NCBI GenBank assembly: GCA_016647705.1
Contig: CM028329.1
Location: 61,583,231 to 61,647,230, forward strand
Direction of reading: 5' to 3'
Length of the DNA: 64,000 nt
From: Eucommia ulmoides
Lineage: Eukaryota; Streptophyta; Magnoliopsida; Garryales; Eucommiaceae
Position numbers and translations under genes: made by a program. Shown here in pieces: positions 11,677 through 23,699 of the stretch. The notes under the pieces are model-generated. The model was given only the letters and a program-made list of their open reading frames with translations. It made no database searches and was not told where the DNA came from. The stretch's first letter is position 1, and every line of letters starts with the position of its first letter.

Positions 11677-12640
11677 GAGAGTCAGTAAGCCTTCTTTTGC
11701 AGAAAAATACCGGCAAATTTTAATTAAGCTGATAATAATCTGATTGAAAAGCTTCATGTTCCGACATCATTTCCTGGGTATGGTTCATGTTCATCTGATT
11801 GAGGTTTGTCCTAATTTTGACTGAAGAATATGTCCTGCCAATCCAGGTATGCTATGAACTGTTCATAGTTTTTTGTTTTTTTCTTCATTATATTTTTGGG
11901 AATTTCTTTTGCAGTATTTTGTCCGAACTTTTCTATTTCGAAATTTATAATGTGGGATGAGATTTCTAGTGATTGTTGGGAAAATCTTGTCTAGAATCAT
12001 CGGGCGGTCTAATTCATAATTTTTCTTATTTTAATTTTGAGTGTAAATCCTTTCATTAAATTTTAGCTCTTATCCTCTAGTTAAATGTTTTCAATTAAGG
12101 TTTGCATCACTGGTTCGGTTTACCAGTCTGCTGTCAAACTTAAGGTCTCCGCTCGCCCCAGTCCGGCCATCGGCCACATAATTTTTTAATTATTTTTTTT
12201 AGTTAGTTAATTTTTTGGTGATTGACAACCGGAAAAGGATTTGAATATAACTATAAAATATACTAAAAATATTTAAGCGACCGACGGCTGGTGACGATCG
12301 AAATTTGGGAGCCGAAGTCTGGTGACGGGCGGCAGTGAGATGAGAGCTAGTTGTCACAGCCCAAGTCCTTAGAGTCCTAACCAGTCCAATTTTGATTCAG
12401 TCCAAGTGTAAGGGAAGGCTCAACCCAAAGAGTATATTTATAGATGTGTATTGAGAATTCTTTAGAAGGATATTTTATAGGAAGGTTATAGGCCACGAAT
12501 CTTGACCGTCATGTTAGATCGACCTTAATTGTCCATCCTCAAAGCCAATGCCTATAAAAGAAGAAACTCATTTGTTCAAATTCATCCCTCAACTCGTAGA
12601 GCTTAACATCTTTGTATATTAGTTAATTCTAATTACACGG
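11677..12640. other. 3' flank and intergenic; possible LTR-like piece
   Basis: The first 300 bases are likely 3' UTR. From 12352 (TGTCACAGCCCAAG) to about 12660 there is an LTR-like layout: a TG start, a TATAAAAG box at 12554, then an AT-rich tail. No target duplication or second copy is visible, so this is only a candidate. No gene is seen. Confidence 0.35.
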
Positions 12641-12642
12641 AA

Positions 12643-13148
12643 TTAGGTTTTAATCATTCATCGGCCAAAAAATGCGACCAAATATTAATAAAATATTTAA
12701 ATCGGAATATAATTTAATTAAATTAACTATTATACCGTTTGAAATTTTAATTAAATTACTATTTTACCCTTTGATGTTATTTTAATACCACTTGTAATTT
12801 TTTTTTGTCGCTAAACATAGGAATGTTAATGACCATTTCATTCCATTATCATACTAATTCTAATTTTATTATCATTTCATTTCATTTTCTAATGATAAGG
12901 CCGCATTTAGTATACTAGAATGACAATAAAATTGAAATTAGTATCGTAATGGAATGGTTATTACCATTCCTATATTTGGTGACAAAAGAGATTACATGTG
13001 GTATTGGAATGACATCAAAGAGTAAAATAATAATTTGATTAAAATTTTCAAACGGCAGAATAGTTAATTTAACTAAATTGCATTCCAATTCAAATATTTG
13101 GTCGATATTTGGCTTCGTTTTTTTGACCAATTAATGATTAAAACTTGA
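12643..13148. repeat. long inverted repeat (hairpin), about 250-bp arms
   Basis: The left arm (about 12643-12893) reads as an imperfect reverse complement of the right arm (about 12906-13148). The matching blocks keep their order all the way through: GGTTTTAATCATT with AATGATTAAAACT, ACCAAATATT with AATATTTGGT, CCTTTGATGTTATT with AATGACATCAAAG, and ATTCCATTATCATAC with GTATCGTAATGGAAT. Only a short spacer separates the arms. No coding capacity is seen. It could be a foldback transposon, and a transcript would form a long hairpin. Confidence 0.8.
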
Positions 13149-13811
13149 TCCCATGTACTTGGGATTAACCAATACCAAATACCAAATTTATCTTGGCAAT
13201 GGGAATGACCATTTCTATGGTCATTCCAATCCCGCATACCAGGCGCCACATTAGTCCGTGAAATGATGGTACAAATCTAACGGGAAGCGTTTTCATAAAT
13301 TTAAAAAGATGGAAACACTACCAACTCTATTTAATATGGTATCAATGTGTTTGTTTAGTTGTAAATGCTTGATCTGGTCAGGTGTTTATTGTGGTTAAAC
13401 CCCAAATAAGGAAAAAAAACTGTTCCCAAAACACATACCATATTAAATAAGGAAAAAAACTGTTCCCAAAACACAAATAGTTGTCTTCTTAACATTGGAA
13501 ACTATTTTTGGAATATGATTGGAGTTGTAGTGTGTGATGTAGTAATTATGGTGGTGGACCAAAAGATGATGTGGAAAAATCTTAAATTTGGCCCTACTAA
13601 TTATGCCTTCATTGAATCATGACCCTCTTTACAATTTTTTATTTTAATTATTAATAATTATTATACAACAAAAAGACAACCTATTTTTTTTTTTTTATAA
13701 CATGTTTTTAAGCTCTTCTTTAATGATTAAAGCCTCAATTATTGACAAAATAATATGAGTGAAATACGTGTATTGTATCATGAATTTAAAAGTTGGAACT
13801 ATAGAAAATTT

Positions 13812-14275
13812 GGGGTGGGTGTTTTTATAGACTCTGAAATTTATGATATTGCACATTTAATCCGTAAATTTGGTACTTTTTTCTGGTATTGTGTATCTGA
13901 ACCAAGTTGAGCGCATCTCGACTAATCACCTCACGGAAGAATTTTTAAGAGAGTCGAATTCTGATTGATAAGAAAATTGAGTATCTTTCCTTGTCAACTG
14001 AACTAAAACCTCCTAAAGTATGGGGTGAGTGTTTTTATAGATTCTAAAATTTATGATATTGCACATTTAATCCGTAAATTTGGTACTTTTTTAACCAACT
14101 TGAGCGCATCTCAACTAATCACCTCACGGAAGGGTTTTTAAGCCACACTCCCTCAAACCGGCCTAATACATTGAGAATTAAATTCAAGATTTAATTTTTC
14201 CCTAAGAAAGTCGAACTCTGATTGATAAAGAAATTGAATATCTTTCCTTGTCAACTGAACTAACACCTACGAAGT
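13812..14275. repeat. direct duplication containing SINE-like sequence
   Basis: Two adjacent diverged copies (about 13812-14020 and 14021-14275) share GTGTTTTTATAGA, TTTATGATATTGCACATT, TAATCCGTAAATTTGG and AACTGAACTAA. Each includes, in minus orientation, parts of the tRNA-derived SINE seen complete near 28541 and 34400 (GCGCATCTC.ACTAATCACCTCA, CTGATTGATAAG, TTGTCAACTGAACTAA). The second copy is longer by an internal segment. Confidence 0.65.
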
Positions 14276-14279
14276 AGTA

Positions 14280-15723
14280 CACAGTCTTCTAATGGGTACT
14301 TTTGCTCATTTCATCTCTGCTAAATTTAGGACGTTTTTCCTTAAAAATTTAATATTCTCTTTCATTCATCGGATAAATTGAGGTCAGGAGAAACTAACTT
14401 CAGATGTTACGCATAACTTATTTTTCAGTGAATTTGACAAATCTCAAAGTCCATATTAACACTCACCTCGGACCAAAAATGTAATTTTTCCTAAAAATGT
14501 TTAAGAATTGCATGTGAGACCCATGTCTTAATTTTTTAATAATAAAAAAAAAATTATTATTATTATCATTATTATTATTGGTTGTCATCCTCTTGGGGCA
14601 TCATAAGATCCAGAAGATGATTATACAACCATTTTTCTCAAAATTAAAATTAAAAAAAAGGCAAAAAGCCTGGAGAACAAATTTCAGTATTTGAAAAAAA
14701 ACAATTTTTTCAACATAATTTACACTTGCAAGAAGGAAAAGGGAAGGAAAGGAGAAGCCCTACCAAGAAAAAATAAATAAAGTGAGATGAAGAAGGTGCT
14801 TGTCAGCTTTATTTCTTTTCTACTTTTTCTTTTCTGCTACCTTTTTTTCAAAAGAATTAAAAATTAAAAAATTAAAAATAAAAATAAATAAATTTTTTTA
14901 TCCATACTATGCATTAACCAAAGAGAAGAATAATGAGAGACAGAAAAACAGGAGATCATTGAGAATCTCCACCAACTTCAATGAAAAAGATGATCTCCCT
15001 CTCTCTCTCTCTAGATTCTCTCTCTAGATCTTTATCAATATTTCAAAAAACAGTAAAAAAAAAAATGGATCTTTGAACTGGGGGGTTGTTACTGTAAACT
15101 GGGATTCCCTTAAAAACAGTAAAAATTGAATCTTTGAGCCATATTTACACTTGGGGTGGGGGGGGGTTGTTACTGTAATTTGGAGGACAAGTATGATTTT
15201 CCCATTGCCAGAATTAACAAACATGTCAAAAACAGAGGAAAGGCATCAGTGCAGATTCACATGTAGGTGTATATGTGTGTATATAAGCATGTACATATAG
15301 AGAGAGTATGAATGGACTGAAAGTGAAAGCAGAGCTGTGGGTACACTCTGATAACCCATTCAAATTGGGTGTCAGCACCCATGTGAGTATGAAGCACTAG
15401 TATGGCCCTCCTCCACCTAAAAGAGAGAGACCACCACCCAATACAAGACAAAACAAACCCCACCCACCCCCCTAAAGTTTCCTTTTCTCCCTTAAATTAA
15501 ACATTAAACCCAAAAAAAAACACCCATCTATCCTTTTACAATTTACTCCCAAACCCATCTTTTTTTTTTACCCCTCCTGTGCCATGAAATCATTACAGAT
15601 GACAAAAGAAATGAAAAAAAGAACAAAAAATCCTCTTTTCTAACCCCCCCCATGGCCTCACTTTATAAAGTTCATAGCATTTTCTTATGACCTCATCAAA
15701 AGATGCTCTGTGCTTTCTTTAAA

Positions 15724-15783
<60 letters not shown>

Positions 15784-16381
15784 TTAACAATATTTTTATA
15801 TATCATATATGATAGAAGTCACTACAACTAGGGGTTTGTTTGTTAATAGGATACTGTTTTTTGTGTGGTCCAAACACACACAAAGCTACAGAGAGGGTAC
15901 AAAAAAATAAACAAAGAGAGACCCCACTCCATGTTTCACTTCATCTGTCTTCTCTCTCTTCCCCTTCTTTTTCTTTTTTTTTTTTTTTTTTTAAAAACCT
16001 ATGCATTATGTATTGTTGTAAGTAGTAGTAGTAGCAGTATGGTATTGATGGTGATGATGACAATAATCTTGGAGGGAGAATGGAGGAGGGGGAGGGGGAG
16101 ATTTTCCTTACAGATACCTTTTTTCTTTCTTCTTCCTTTTTTCTTTCCTTCTTGTGAGGTTATGTTTGGATATACAGATAGATGACTTTTTTTTCCACTT
16201 TCCCTTGTACATTTTTCTTCTACCCAACATGTCTGCATAAATCAGTATAAGCAGCCAAACATTAGAAAAAAGGGAGAGGGAAAGGGAAACTGTCCTCCTC
16301 CTGATGATGAAATTCAAAAACTTACCAAAAAAAAAACTAAGTTAAATCCCTCCTTGCTGTGGCCATCATCAGCTCTATCAC
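14280..16381. other. intergenic, 3' flank of the CCCH gene; microsatellites
   Basis: No gene is seen. The region is low-complexity: T- and A-rich tracts, a C-rich stretch at 15455-15475, and a (TA)n(GA)n compound microsatellite at 15728-15782. The part nearest 16381 should hold the 3' UTR of the minus-strand CCCH gene. Confidence 0.5.
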
Positions 16382-19300
16382 CTACATTTCAATGGCTTCT
16401 TGCCCAGAAGAAAACCTGGTAAATACCCAATATTTACATTGAACAACTTCTCTCCCATTCCCATTAAGAATTTACAGAAGAAAAAAGAGGAAGGGGGGGG
16501 GGGGTTGACACTTTGCAGCCCTGAAGTTTGACCATTATTTCACTTTGATCCTCATAGTTGCAATTTGAGCACCACCTTTTGAACCTTTTCATCCCACTTT
16601 AGTCCAAATGAAGAAATGTGTCCCAACCCATGGCAGGTTTCCTACCACACGGGGTAAGGAACTAATGTTATAAACACGAGTTTCTCCTGTCGCTCGGACA
16701 AGGAAAGTATATCATGATCGAGAATATTAGGATGTCAGACCTCTCAGGGGCAGGGAACTCCATTACAATTTTCTGATTTTATGGACATTTTCAACCTCTT
16801 TCTTTCCCGCTTACAAATTTTCTACAAAAACAATCTCCCTATATCTATATTATGTTATATCAGTATATCTATATTTCTAGATATAAAGAGTCAAGCGCAT
16901 GGCATGCAACTTATTTTCTGTAAAAAATTGTAACGGGAATAATGACATGGACTATAGTGAATGATTAATAAACTTTAAGGTGTTATATGTTCAAACTGAA
17001 ACCATGGGGACCAAAGTGAGATTTTCGTCAAACTTCTCAAGGCTATAACGTGTAGGGGGAAATCATCGAAATTGAAAAAATTACCTTGGCATTTGGAAGA
17101 AACATGATTTAAGAGAGGCCATATTGCGAGGAGAGGCGGCAGGCAGCATTGGGTTGTTGTTAGAAGAAGATGAACTAGTACTTGTTATTACAGAGGGGCT
17201 ATCATCGGTTTCAGCAAAGGCGGCGGTGTGTCTATCAGCAGCCGATTTTGTAGGAGAAGCAAATAGGTTATCAGGTAGAATGTGCTCCAAGCTGCTTCAT
17301 TTGACACAAAAAACAGTCAGAACAATCTATATATAACCGAAAAAGGCTAAACAAAACAAGGTTCTTATTCATTGTCTGTGTGTGTGTGTACACACACACA
17401 CACATATATATACACACACCTTTCGTGTAGGCGAGAGTCGTCCAGATTGGCGTTTTCGTTCTTGCCATTGCCACTATAATTTGCATTTTCTTCATTGAAA
17501 GCCTCAATCGATTCATGTGGAATCTCTTGATCAGTCTCTTTAGTTGGAGAATCTATTGTATCTTGGCTTTCCTTGCCTGCAACAACAATATAAAATGTAA
17601 AAAAAAAAAAAAATGGATCGAAAACAGCATTTGATGAAGATTTTTTTGTTTTTCAAGCCAACCTTCAAGTTCTTGGCCCGCAAAATCGGATGGAAGCATC
17701 ATATTTTGAGTGATTCGAACGTGAGGTTGAGTAGGAGAAGGAATGTGATGAACATTGGACAAGAGATTAGGCTGAAACTGATAGTTATGGTGATGATTTT
17801 TCTCCATGAGTTGTAAATTCATCAGCCTTCTTCCCTGGAATTCGATGTTTTGCTGCACTTCAGCTTGCTGCTCCTCCATTTTCCTCCTCAACATCATCTC
17901 CGGAGTGTTGTAAAACATTCTTGCTCCTATATGAAAACAACCCAAAAAATAATATTATTAGGGTGTGTTTGTTTCAGCGGAAAAAGGATGGAAAAACGAA
18001 GAAAAAAATATTCGGAGGGAAATTGGGAGGAAAATACACAATTTCCTAAGAACATCTTTTCCACACCAATTTGGGGATGGAAAATGAAAAAAAAAATACT
18101 TGTTTGGAACAGAGGGAACATGGGAGAAAAAGGAATACAGGAAGGAAAACGCACAATTTCCTAACCAAACATAAAATCTAATATTTTCCTTCTTTTACAT
18201 CCTTCTAACCAAGAGTTTTCTTTCCATTGTCCTATTTCATCCTTCCAACCAAACAAACCCTTAATATTATCCTCTCGTTTTTCTTTTCCTTTCATTTTCC
18301 CATCCTTCCAACCAAACATCTTTTTTTTTTTACTTTCACTAACCAAACAAACCCTTAATCTTCTACCATACAAGAAACCTCGAAAAAAAAACACTTTCTT
18401 TTTGCTCACCAAATGGTAGTTCATAAGGCTCTCTTTCGATCCCGGAAGGACTTAAACATGCCGGAAAATCCCCTCTTTCAATCTGTTGATGCTGGTGTTG
18501 ATGCTTCCTAAACAAAAGGAAAAACCCAACATTAATAATCCAAAAAAAAATTAAAAAAAAAACATCAGGGGATTAAAATTAAAAGAAAAATCATTTACTT
18601 TTCTGGGATTTTCCCCTTCTCCTTGTAGGGTTTAACAAGAACGCGAGAATCACACACAAAATGAGGATTTCCTTTTGCTAAAATGAGCTTTACTGTCTCT
18701 GGATGAACAAAAGTAACAAACCCAAACATCCTCTTTTGCTGATATGGAATCCTCACATCTTGAACTGGACCAAATGTGCTTCAAAAACACAAAAAACCCA
18801 ACTCAATTTCTTGATTCACATCGCAATTACATGAAAAATACACAGACAAAAAGGTCGATTTTTCCGGGGGAGGGGGGGGTGGGTTTACCTGAAATATCTT
18901 GAAACATCTTCTTCTCTGAAGGTACTATCAGCTGGAAAGGTTAAGTAAATCTGTCTAGAGCTCGAATTTGCGCTTCCTAAGAAACCCATTGCTGCAAATT
19001 CGTTTCTTTCTCCTCTTCCCCACCCAAGTCTCTGAAATTCTTCCCCCATCATTAATGAAGCAGCTGTAGATCTACAATGTAGCATGATTTCATCAAGAAC
19101 ATTGAGTTTTGAGGGTTTATTTGCTTAAATAAAGTTGAAGATTTTGAAAATGAACAAAGTCAAACTCAAGAAATCGTCTGTAACAATGGGATTTAGGAGC
19201 AGATCGAAGCCTGTAAATACCTCTGGTTATCGTTGAGGAAGTTCATGCATTTGTTGTAGGGAAAAGGGTGAGGTCCGGCCGCCATGAGCTGAGACGCGGC

Positions 19301-20275
19301 GGCGAATCGCTGCTGTTGCTGTTGTTGCTGCTGGAGAGCCTTCATTCTTAGGAGCTCGTCGAACCCATCGAGCTTATTTGGTGAGCCAGCAATGGCGGCG
19401 CCGGACCCGTCTGGGGAATCGGTAAATCCACCGTGGAGGAACTTGCAGCTGGTTCCGTTCTTGCAGAAGCCCCTCGCGAAGTACATACAGGGTCGCCAAC
19501 CAAATCCAGCGCCACCGTCGTCTGAACCACCGCCAAGAAACACATCGTTCACAGAACAACTCCGCCTGTGGAGGAGGTGGTGGTGGTTGTCGCCGCAATT
19601 AGCAGAATCAACCCAATTTCCACTGCTACTTCTATACGGAAACACCATCGAATCGCTCCGGCCACTTGGGCTGACTATGGGATCGATTAAATCTGGGTTC
19701 TTCAGAGAAGATGGCTCGTCCAGGAACGGGAACTGGTCTTTCACCTGAAAACCGTTGTGCTCCTCGTTACTCTCGCTACTATTACTACCATAAAAAACTA
19801 GCGGAAATGAAGGGCTCGAAGACGCAGAAGAGGTACTGGTGGTTCCGTTAACGACGGCAGCGTAGGAGAGAGAAGAGGGTGGTCTCGGACTCCTGTAGTG
19901 ATGGTCAGAGAAGGGCGAAGCAGACCACGGCGACGAGGGTGAAGAAGGGTTCATGTGAAACCCATTTTCGGGGATAATGATTCTTGGCGAAGATTGGGGA
20001 AATGAGTTGGGTCTGTTGGGGTTACAGATGGCGTTGAAAGGAGAAGGAGAAGACGGCGTAGAAGGTGCAGATGAGGTGTTCGACGAAAGCCCCAAGCAAC
20101 CTTTAGCTTGATTAATGACGGAAACCAGTAAACTCTCAGGGCCAAAGGCTAATCTTATCATCTCCTTCTCTCCTTGGTCTTGGATGAGTACATACCCCAT
20201 GATTCTTGAGGCGTTTTCAGGATCCAAACTCTGGATCCTTGAAAGAACCACTTTCGTGGCCTCATATGTGTCCAT
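16382..20275 (-). CDS. CCCH zinc-finger and RRM RNA-binding protein
   Basis: Eight exons in transcript order are 20275-19221, 19071-18889, 18778-18599, 18507-18410, 17926-17663, 17576-17420, 17294-17085 and 16415-16382. All junctions fit GT-AG and preserve frame, giving 2181 nt and 726 residues. The N-terminus (residues 1-60) is the conserved block of the plant CCCH/RRM family (C3H46/53/55 group). Residues 263-281 form a C-x7-C-x5-C-x3-H finger. A polyglutamine run lies at 315-322. An RRM spans about 391-470, with RNP2 IYLTFP at 393-398 and RNP1 RMFGFVTF at 429-436. Exon 5 encodes a charged glutamine-rich, probably coiled-coil, segment. The conserved end SCFFQMPR is completed by a 34-nt last exon. 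The family is expected to bind RNA; the specific role of this member is unknown. A CT-rich leader lies upstream of the start at 20275. Introns 4 and 7 carry MITEs. Confidence 0.93.
16495..17060. mobile_element. GACACTTTG-end repeat in the last CCCH intron
   Basis: It begins with a G run and TTGACACTTTGCAGCCC. It runs through the family blocks (CTGAAGTTTGACC, ATGGCAGG-like and TGACATGGACTATAGTGAA motifs, then GGGGACCAAAGTGAGATTTT) and ends near TGTAGGGGG. Copies of the same family occur near 30344, 32462, 52011 and 55537. It is non-coding and sits wholly inside intron 7. Confidence 0.65.
17961..18354. mobile_element. PIF/Harbinger-like MITE in a CCCH intron
   Basis: The left end GGGTGTGTTTGTTTC and the right end CTAACCAAACAAACCC are inverted copies, flanked by TTA at 17958-17960 and 18355-18357. 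A second, internal right-type end, CCAACCAAACAAACCC, finishes at 18260. The element may therefore be two overlapping insertions or have an alternative end. It lies in intron 4 of the CCCH/RRM gene. Confidence 0.8.
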
Positions 20276-20979
20276 GGAGTTCTAGAGAGAGAGAGAGTAA
20301 ACAAACACTACCCAGATTCTCTTTGGATTTCCCCTCCTCTCCAAGAAAACCCTCAGAGTTTTAGAGAGAGAAAATAGATAGAGATGTTGATGGTGGGGAG
20401 TAGGGTTTATATAGTGTGTAAAACCTCTGCTTGCAGAGGGTAGAGAGAGAAAGCGAGGTTGGAGGAGGAGGAGGAGATGGAGGGAGGAGATGGAGAGAAA
20501 TGGGTTAAGACTTGTGTGCTTATTCTGGGGAATTATTAGAGAGAGGTGGGTAAGATTTAACAAGTTAAAGAAAATAATGTTTATATCAAATTTATACCAC
20601 TTACACCCCCACTTATTTATTGAAATTGCAAATACATCCCCCCAAAGAAAAATGTAATTCAAAAAGACGGTACTACTCTCTCATGTAGGGACGGCAATTA
20701 AAACCAAACCGACGGGTAATCTAAAGAAATTGAATCAAAAGGACCGATTTTGAAACCGACTAAATAGTTTTGGTTGCAATTTTGATTTTAATTTTAGTTT
20801 TAGGATAACAACCGTGAAATTGAACAGCGTACCGTGTAATCGATATTTTAAATATATTTTTATGATATGTCCTCATTTTTTTATATATTAACAGTTTAAC
20901 CTTTAATATATATATTTTTTTTATTTATTTACAGTTTAATCCCTCCTATATGTATAAATGTTAGGGTTAGATTTTCTTA
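20276..20979. other. 5' leader and promoter side of the CCCH gene
   Basis: On the minus strand this precedes the start codon. It is GA/CT-rich (20281-20500), typical of a plant leader, and contains a possible TATA-like TATATAAACCC at about 20400 (minus strand). Beyond 20690 AT-rich repeat sequence begins (GGGACGGCAATT), perhaps the edge of an older hAT-like element surrounding the one at 20988. No second gene is seen. Confidence 0.45.
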
Positions 20980-20987
20980 TCTGTGTG

Positions 20988-21872
20988 TAGGGGTGTGCAC
21001 GGGTTGGGAGTGGAGAAAAAATGGTGCACTTGCCACCCGACCCAATATTGTTTGGGTGGAGATACTTGGGCCGGATTTCGATCGAGTTTGGGCTTCAAAC
21101 TGATCATATGCGGGTCTATCAGAACTCAGTCGGATTCCATCAGGTGGTCTATCTGTTTAGTAGCATGGAAATAGGAATTTTTCGATCATAATTTCAAATC
21201 ACTGAATCAAAAACCCTAATCGAAATAACGTTCAAAGTTCGAATCAATACAAAAATCAAAATTGAAGATCAAAAAACTAAATAATAAACTCAAAAAACAA
21301 ATACAAGTCGTCAAAAACTCATCGTCGGTCCGTTGATTGTCGCCGCGACGAACGAATGGGAGAGACTATGTTTCGAAGCGAAGACGAAGCAAGAGGGAAG
21401 AAAGAAGAAAAAGCGAAAACGGACTTTGGAGATGAAGGAGGGAAGAAGACAAAACAAAGAGGAAACGAGCCGCAACAGTAGTTTGGATTATGGCGAGGAA
21501 ATGAGGCGCTAACGACTAAACAACTAAAGAAACTAATCAGAAACCCTAGAGAATTGCTATTTATTTTGGGGTGATACGGTCAGGTCAGATGCATCAGATG
21601 GGTGAGGTGGGTAACCTTCATCCGATCCGAGAATGAAAAATTCCAATGGGTTTCACCCGAACCGACCGAACAGAAGCAACAAACCCTTCATTTGCGGGTG
21701 TAGGTAGGGTGGGTCGGATGAGGCGGGTAACCTTCATCCGATCCGAGAATGAAAAATTCCAATGGGTTTCACCCGAACCGACCGAACAGAAGCACAGACC
21801 CTTCATTTGCGGGTGTAAGTAGGGCAGATCTGGCGGGTGGGTCCGATGAGGCGGGTCTCTTGCACACCCCTA
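20988..21872. mobile_element. hAT-like non-autonomous transposon with tandem repeats
   Basis: The ends TAGGGGTGTGCAC and TTGCACACCCCTA are inverted copies. A perfect 8-bp direct repeat TCTGTGTG flanks them at 20980-20987 and 21873-21880. Near the right end a 116-bp unit (GTAACCTTCATCCGATCC...) is repeated in tandem, at about 21606-21721 and 21722-21837, with very few differences, so the duplication is young. No coding capacity is seen. Confidence 0.9.
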
Positions 21873-21880
21873 TCTGTGTG

Positions 21881-22620
21881 TGTTGTTTATATATAAAAAA
21901 ATTACGGTCCGCGGTTTAACGGTTTTAATTTTGGTTTTGCCGAACCGAAACCGGATCAGTGACATCCTTACGCTTATCTGATGACCATTTTACCCCTACT
22001 ACCATAGTTACAATATTATGTAGTATAAAAATGTCAATGGATGTTCTTCTTAATTTATCAAATAACATGGGGTCCACGTGCGATACTAAAAAATGATTAG
22101 GGGGTGTTTAATGGCAATAATCCAAAATTAGGGAGTGATAAGAGGGAGAGATAGAGAGAGAGCAAGAAATGGGACTTAACTTTCTCTCTCTAGGCTTTAG
22201 CCATAACCTTGAAAGGATTTAGCAGAGGGAGTCAAAGGGTCTATTCAATTCAAAACCGGCTCAGAAATGGAGGCTCGTGCAGAGGGGGAGAGGACGGTGA
22301 AAATATGGGTTTTATGAGTCTGGTTCAGTAGAGAGAGAAAGTAGAGCGAGAGAGGAGAGGGAGAGAGAAAAGAAGGTCTTTTTTTTTTCTCTCTGGTGGT
22401 GCTGCAACCACAGGCAATAAGCTGTACTGTAGCATTGGGTAAAGCAAAACTCTCTCTCTTTCTCTCTCTACTTTCTCTCTCTCTACTCTCTACTCTCTCT
22501 CTCTATTTTACACAGTGAGGTTGTCTTTACAGAATTGGACAAAACAAGGGTGAGTAGGAGAGTAGGAAGAGTGGATCCAGATCTGCTTCAAAAGGGCAAT
22601 ATAAAGGAATGAATTATTTT
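21881..22620. other. intergenic, CT/GA-rich low complexity
   Basis: No gene is seen. The stretch 22140-22510 is a dense alternation of GAGAGA and CTCTCT tracts. It could pair with itself locally, but no known RNA gene is recognisable. Confidence 0.45.
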
Positions 22621-22621
22621 G

Positions 22622-23695
22622 AAAAAATTACACTTTTGGTCCCCTAAAGAATGGAACGGATATCTATGTAGACTCTAAGATTTGTTAAATTGTACTTCAA
22701 GATTCATATTTGTTTGAATCTCGTGTTATTGATAACGCCCAGAAATAGATCACCGGACATGTCATGCTTGAGATATGGGAGTGGGTTAACGGGGCTTTTC
22801 TTATTGTCCATCGATCTGGGTTTCTAAAAGAATAATAGACCGCGAGTGGGTCTGTCAGCATTGTACTTCCGGTATGAGAATCAATCGAGGGTACAGAGAG
22901 AAAGTATGGTAAAAGCAATAAGCGTAAAAACTTGCTCGGTGTATAAAGTTGCATAAGATTGCGCGTATTTGCGTACCTCAGACCTTATCAAGTGCTCACC
23001 TTTATATAGGGAGACTCGTTTTACAAGTCTTCCCTGATTCTCTGGACACTATTATAATGATTGCGCAGATCTCGGTTTCATTACCATGGAGATGGTTGTG
23101 ATTGCGGGAGAAGATCGTGGGGTCGTTATCTTGAAAGAGTAACAGTATCTTCTTTTCTAGGGGAGACGGCTCAGACTGTCTTTGGAGTCAGAACATCGTG
23201 GCGTTCGTACCCAAGGGGACGTGACCTAGGTCGGGTTTGGAGATGGGACCTGATCTATCTGACCAATATTAGGATTATTCAGCCAATCGCGTGTTCGAGG
23301 ACACGTGATGCTCGTGATTTTAGATGAAAATTTGGTTTTACCCAGTACGTGATTTTTTAATAGATATATTTTTATCATTCTGCCACACCATAAAACCCTA
23401 CTGTTTTCTTTAATTTTTTTCTAACAACAAATTCTCCGAAGGATGAGACAAATAAGGTTGGATTATTGTTAGAAGAAAAAATCTTAAATTTACTAGACCG
23501 ATAAAATTTTATGATAAAAATATTCTCATTAAAAAACTACGAGTTAAGCACAATCAAATTTCCGTCCAAAATTATTAACAATATTTTCAATTTTGCGGAA
23601 TTAAAACAAATATAAAACTTAATACATCAAATGTGCAATTTAATAAATTTTAGGGTCTACATAGATATTTATTTTGTATTTTACGGGCCAAAATA
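22622..23695. repeat. long foldback repeat, copy 1, interrupted
   Basis: The left arm (22622-22720: CACTTTTGGTCCC, TCTATGTAGACTCTAAGATTTG, AAATTGTAC) is the inverse of the right arm (23440-23695: AAATGTGCAATTTAATAAATTT, AGGGTCTACATAGATA). About 650 bp between them (22722-23380) is unlike the family. It starts TGTTATTGATAACGCCC and includes a segment shared with 41080-41360, so it looks like a later insertion. The family recurs at 28395, 33846, 47428 and 48968. Confidence 0.65.
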
Positions 23696-23699
23696 ATTT

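Noticed and set aside
20690..21970. Larger hAT element enclosing the one at 20988
   Set aside because: GGGACGGCAATT and the sequence near 21960 are only weakly similar and the flanking 8-mers do not match.
23061..23327. 88-residue frame on the plus strand
   Set aside because: No recognisable domain, inside a repeat insertion, no splice or family support.
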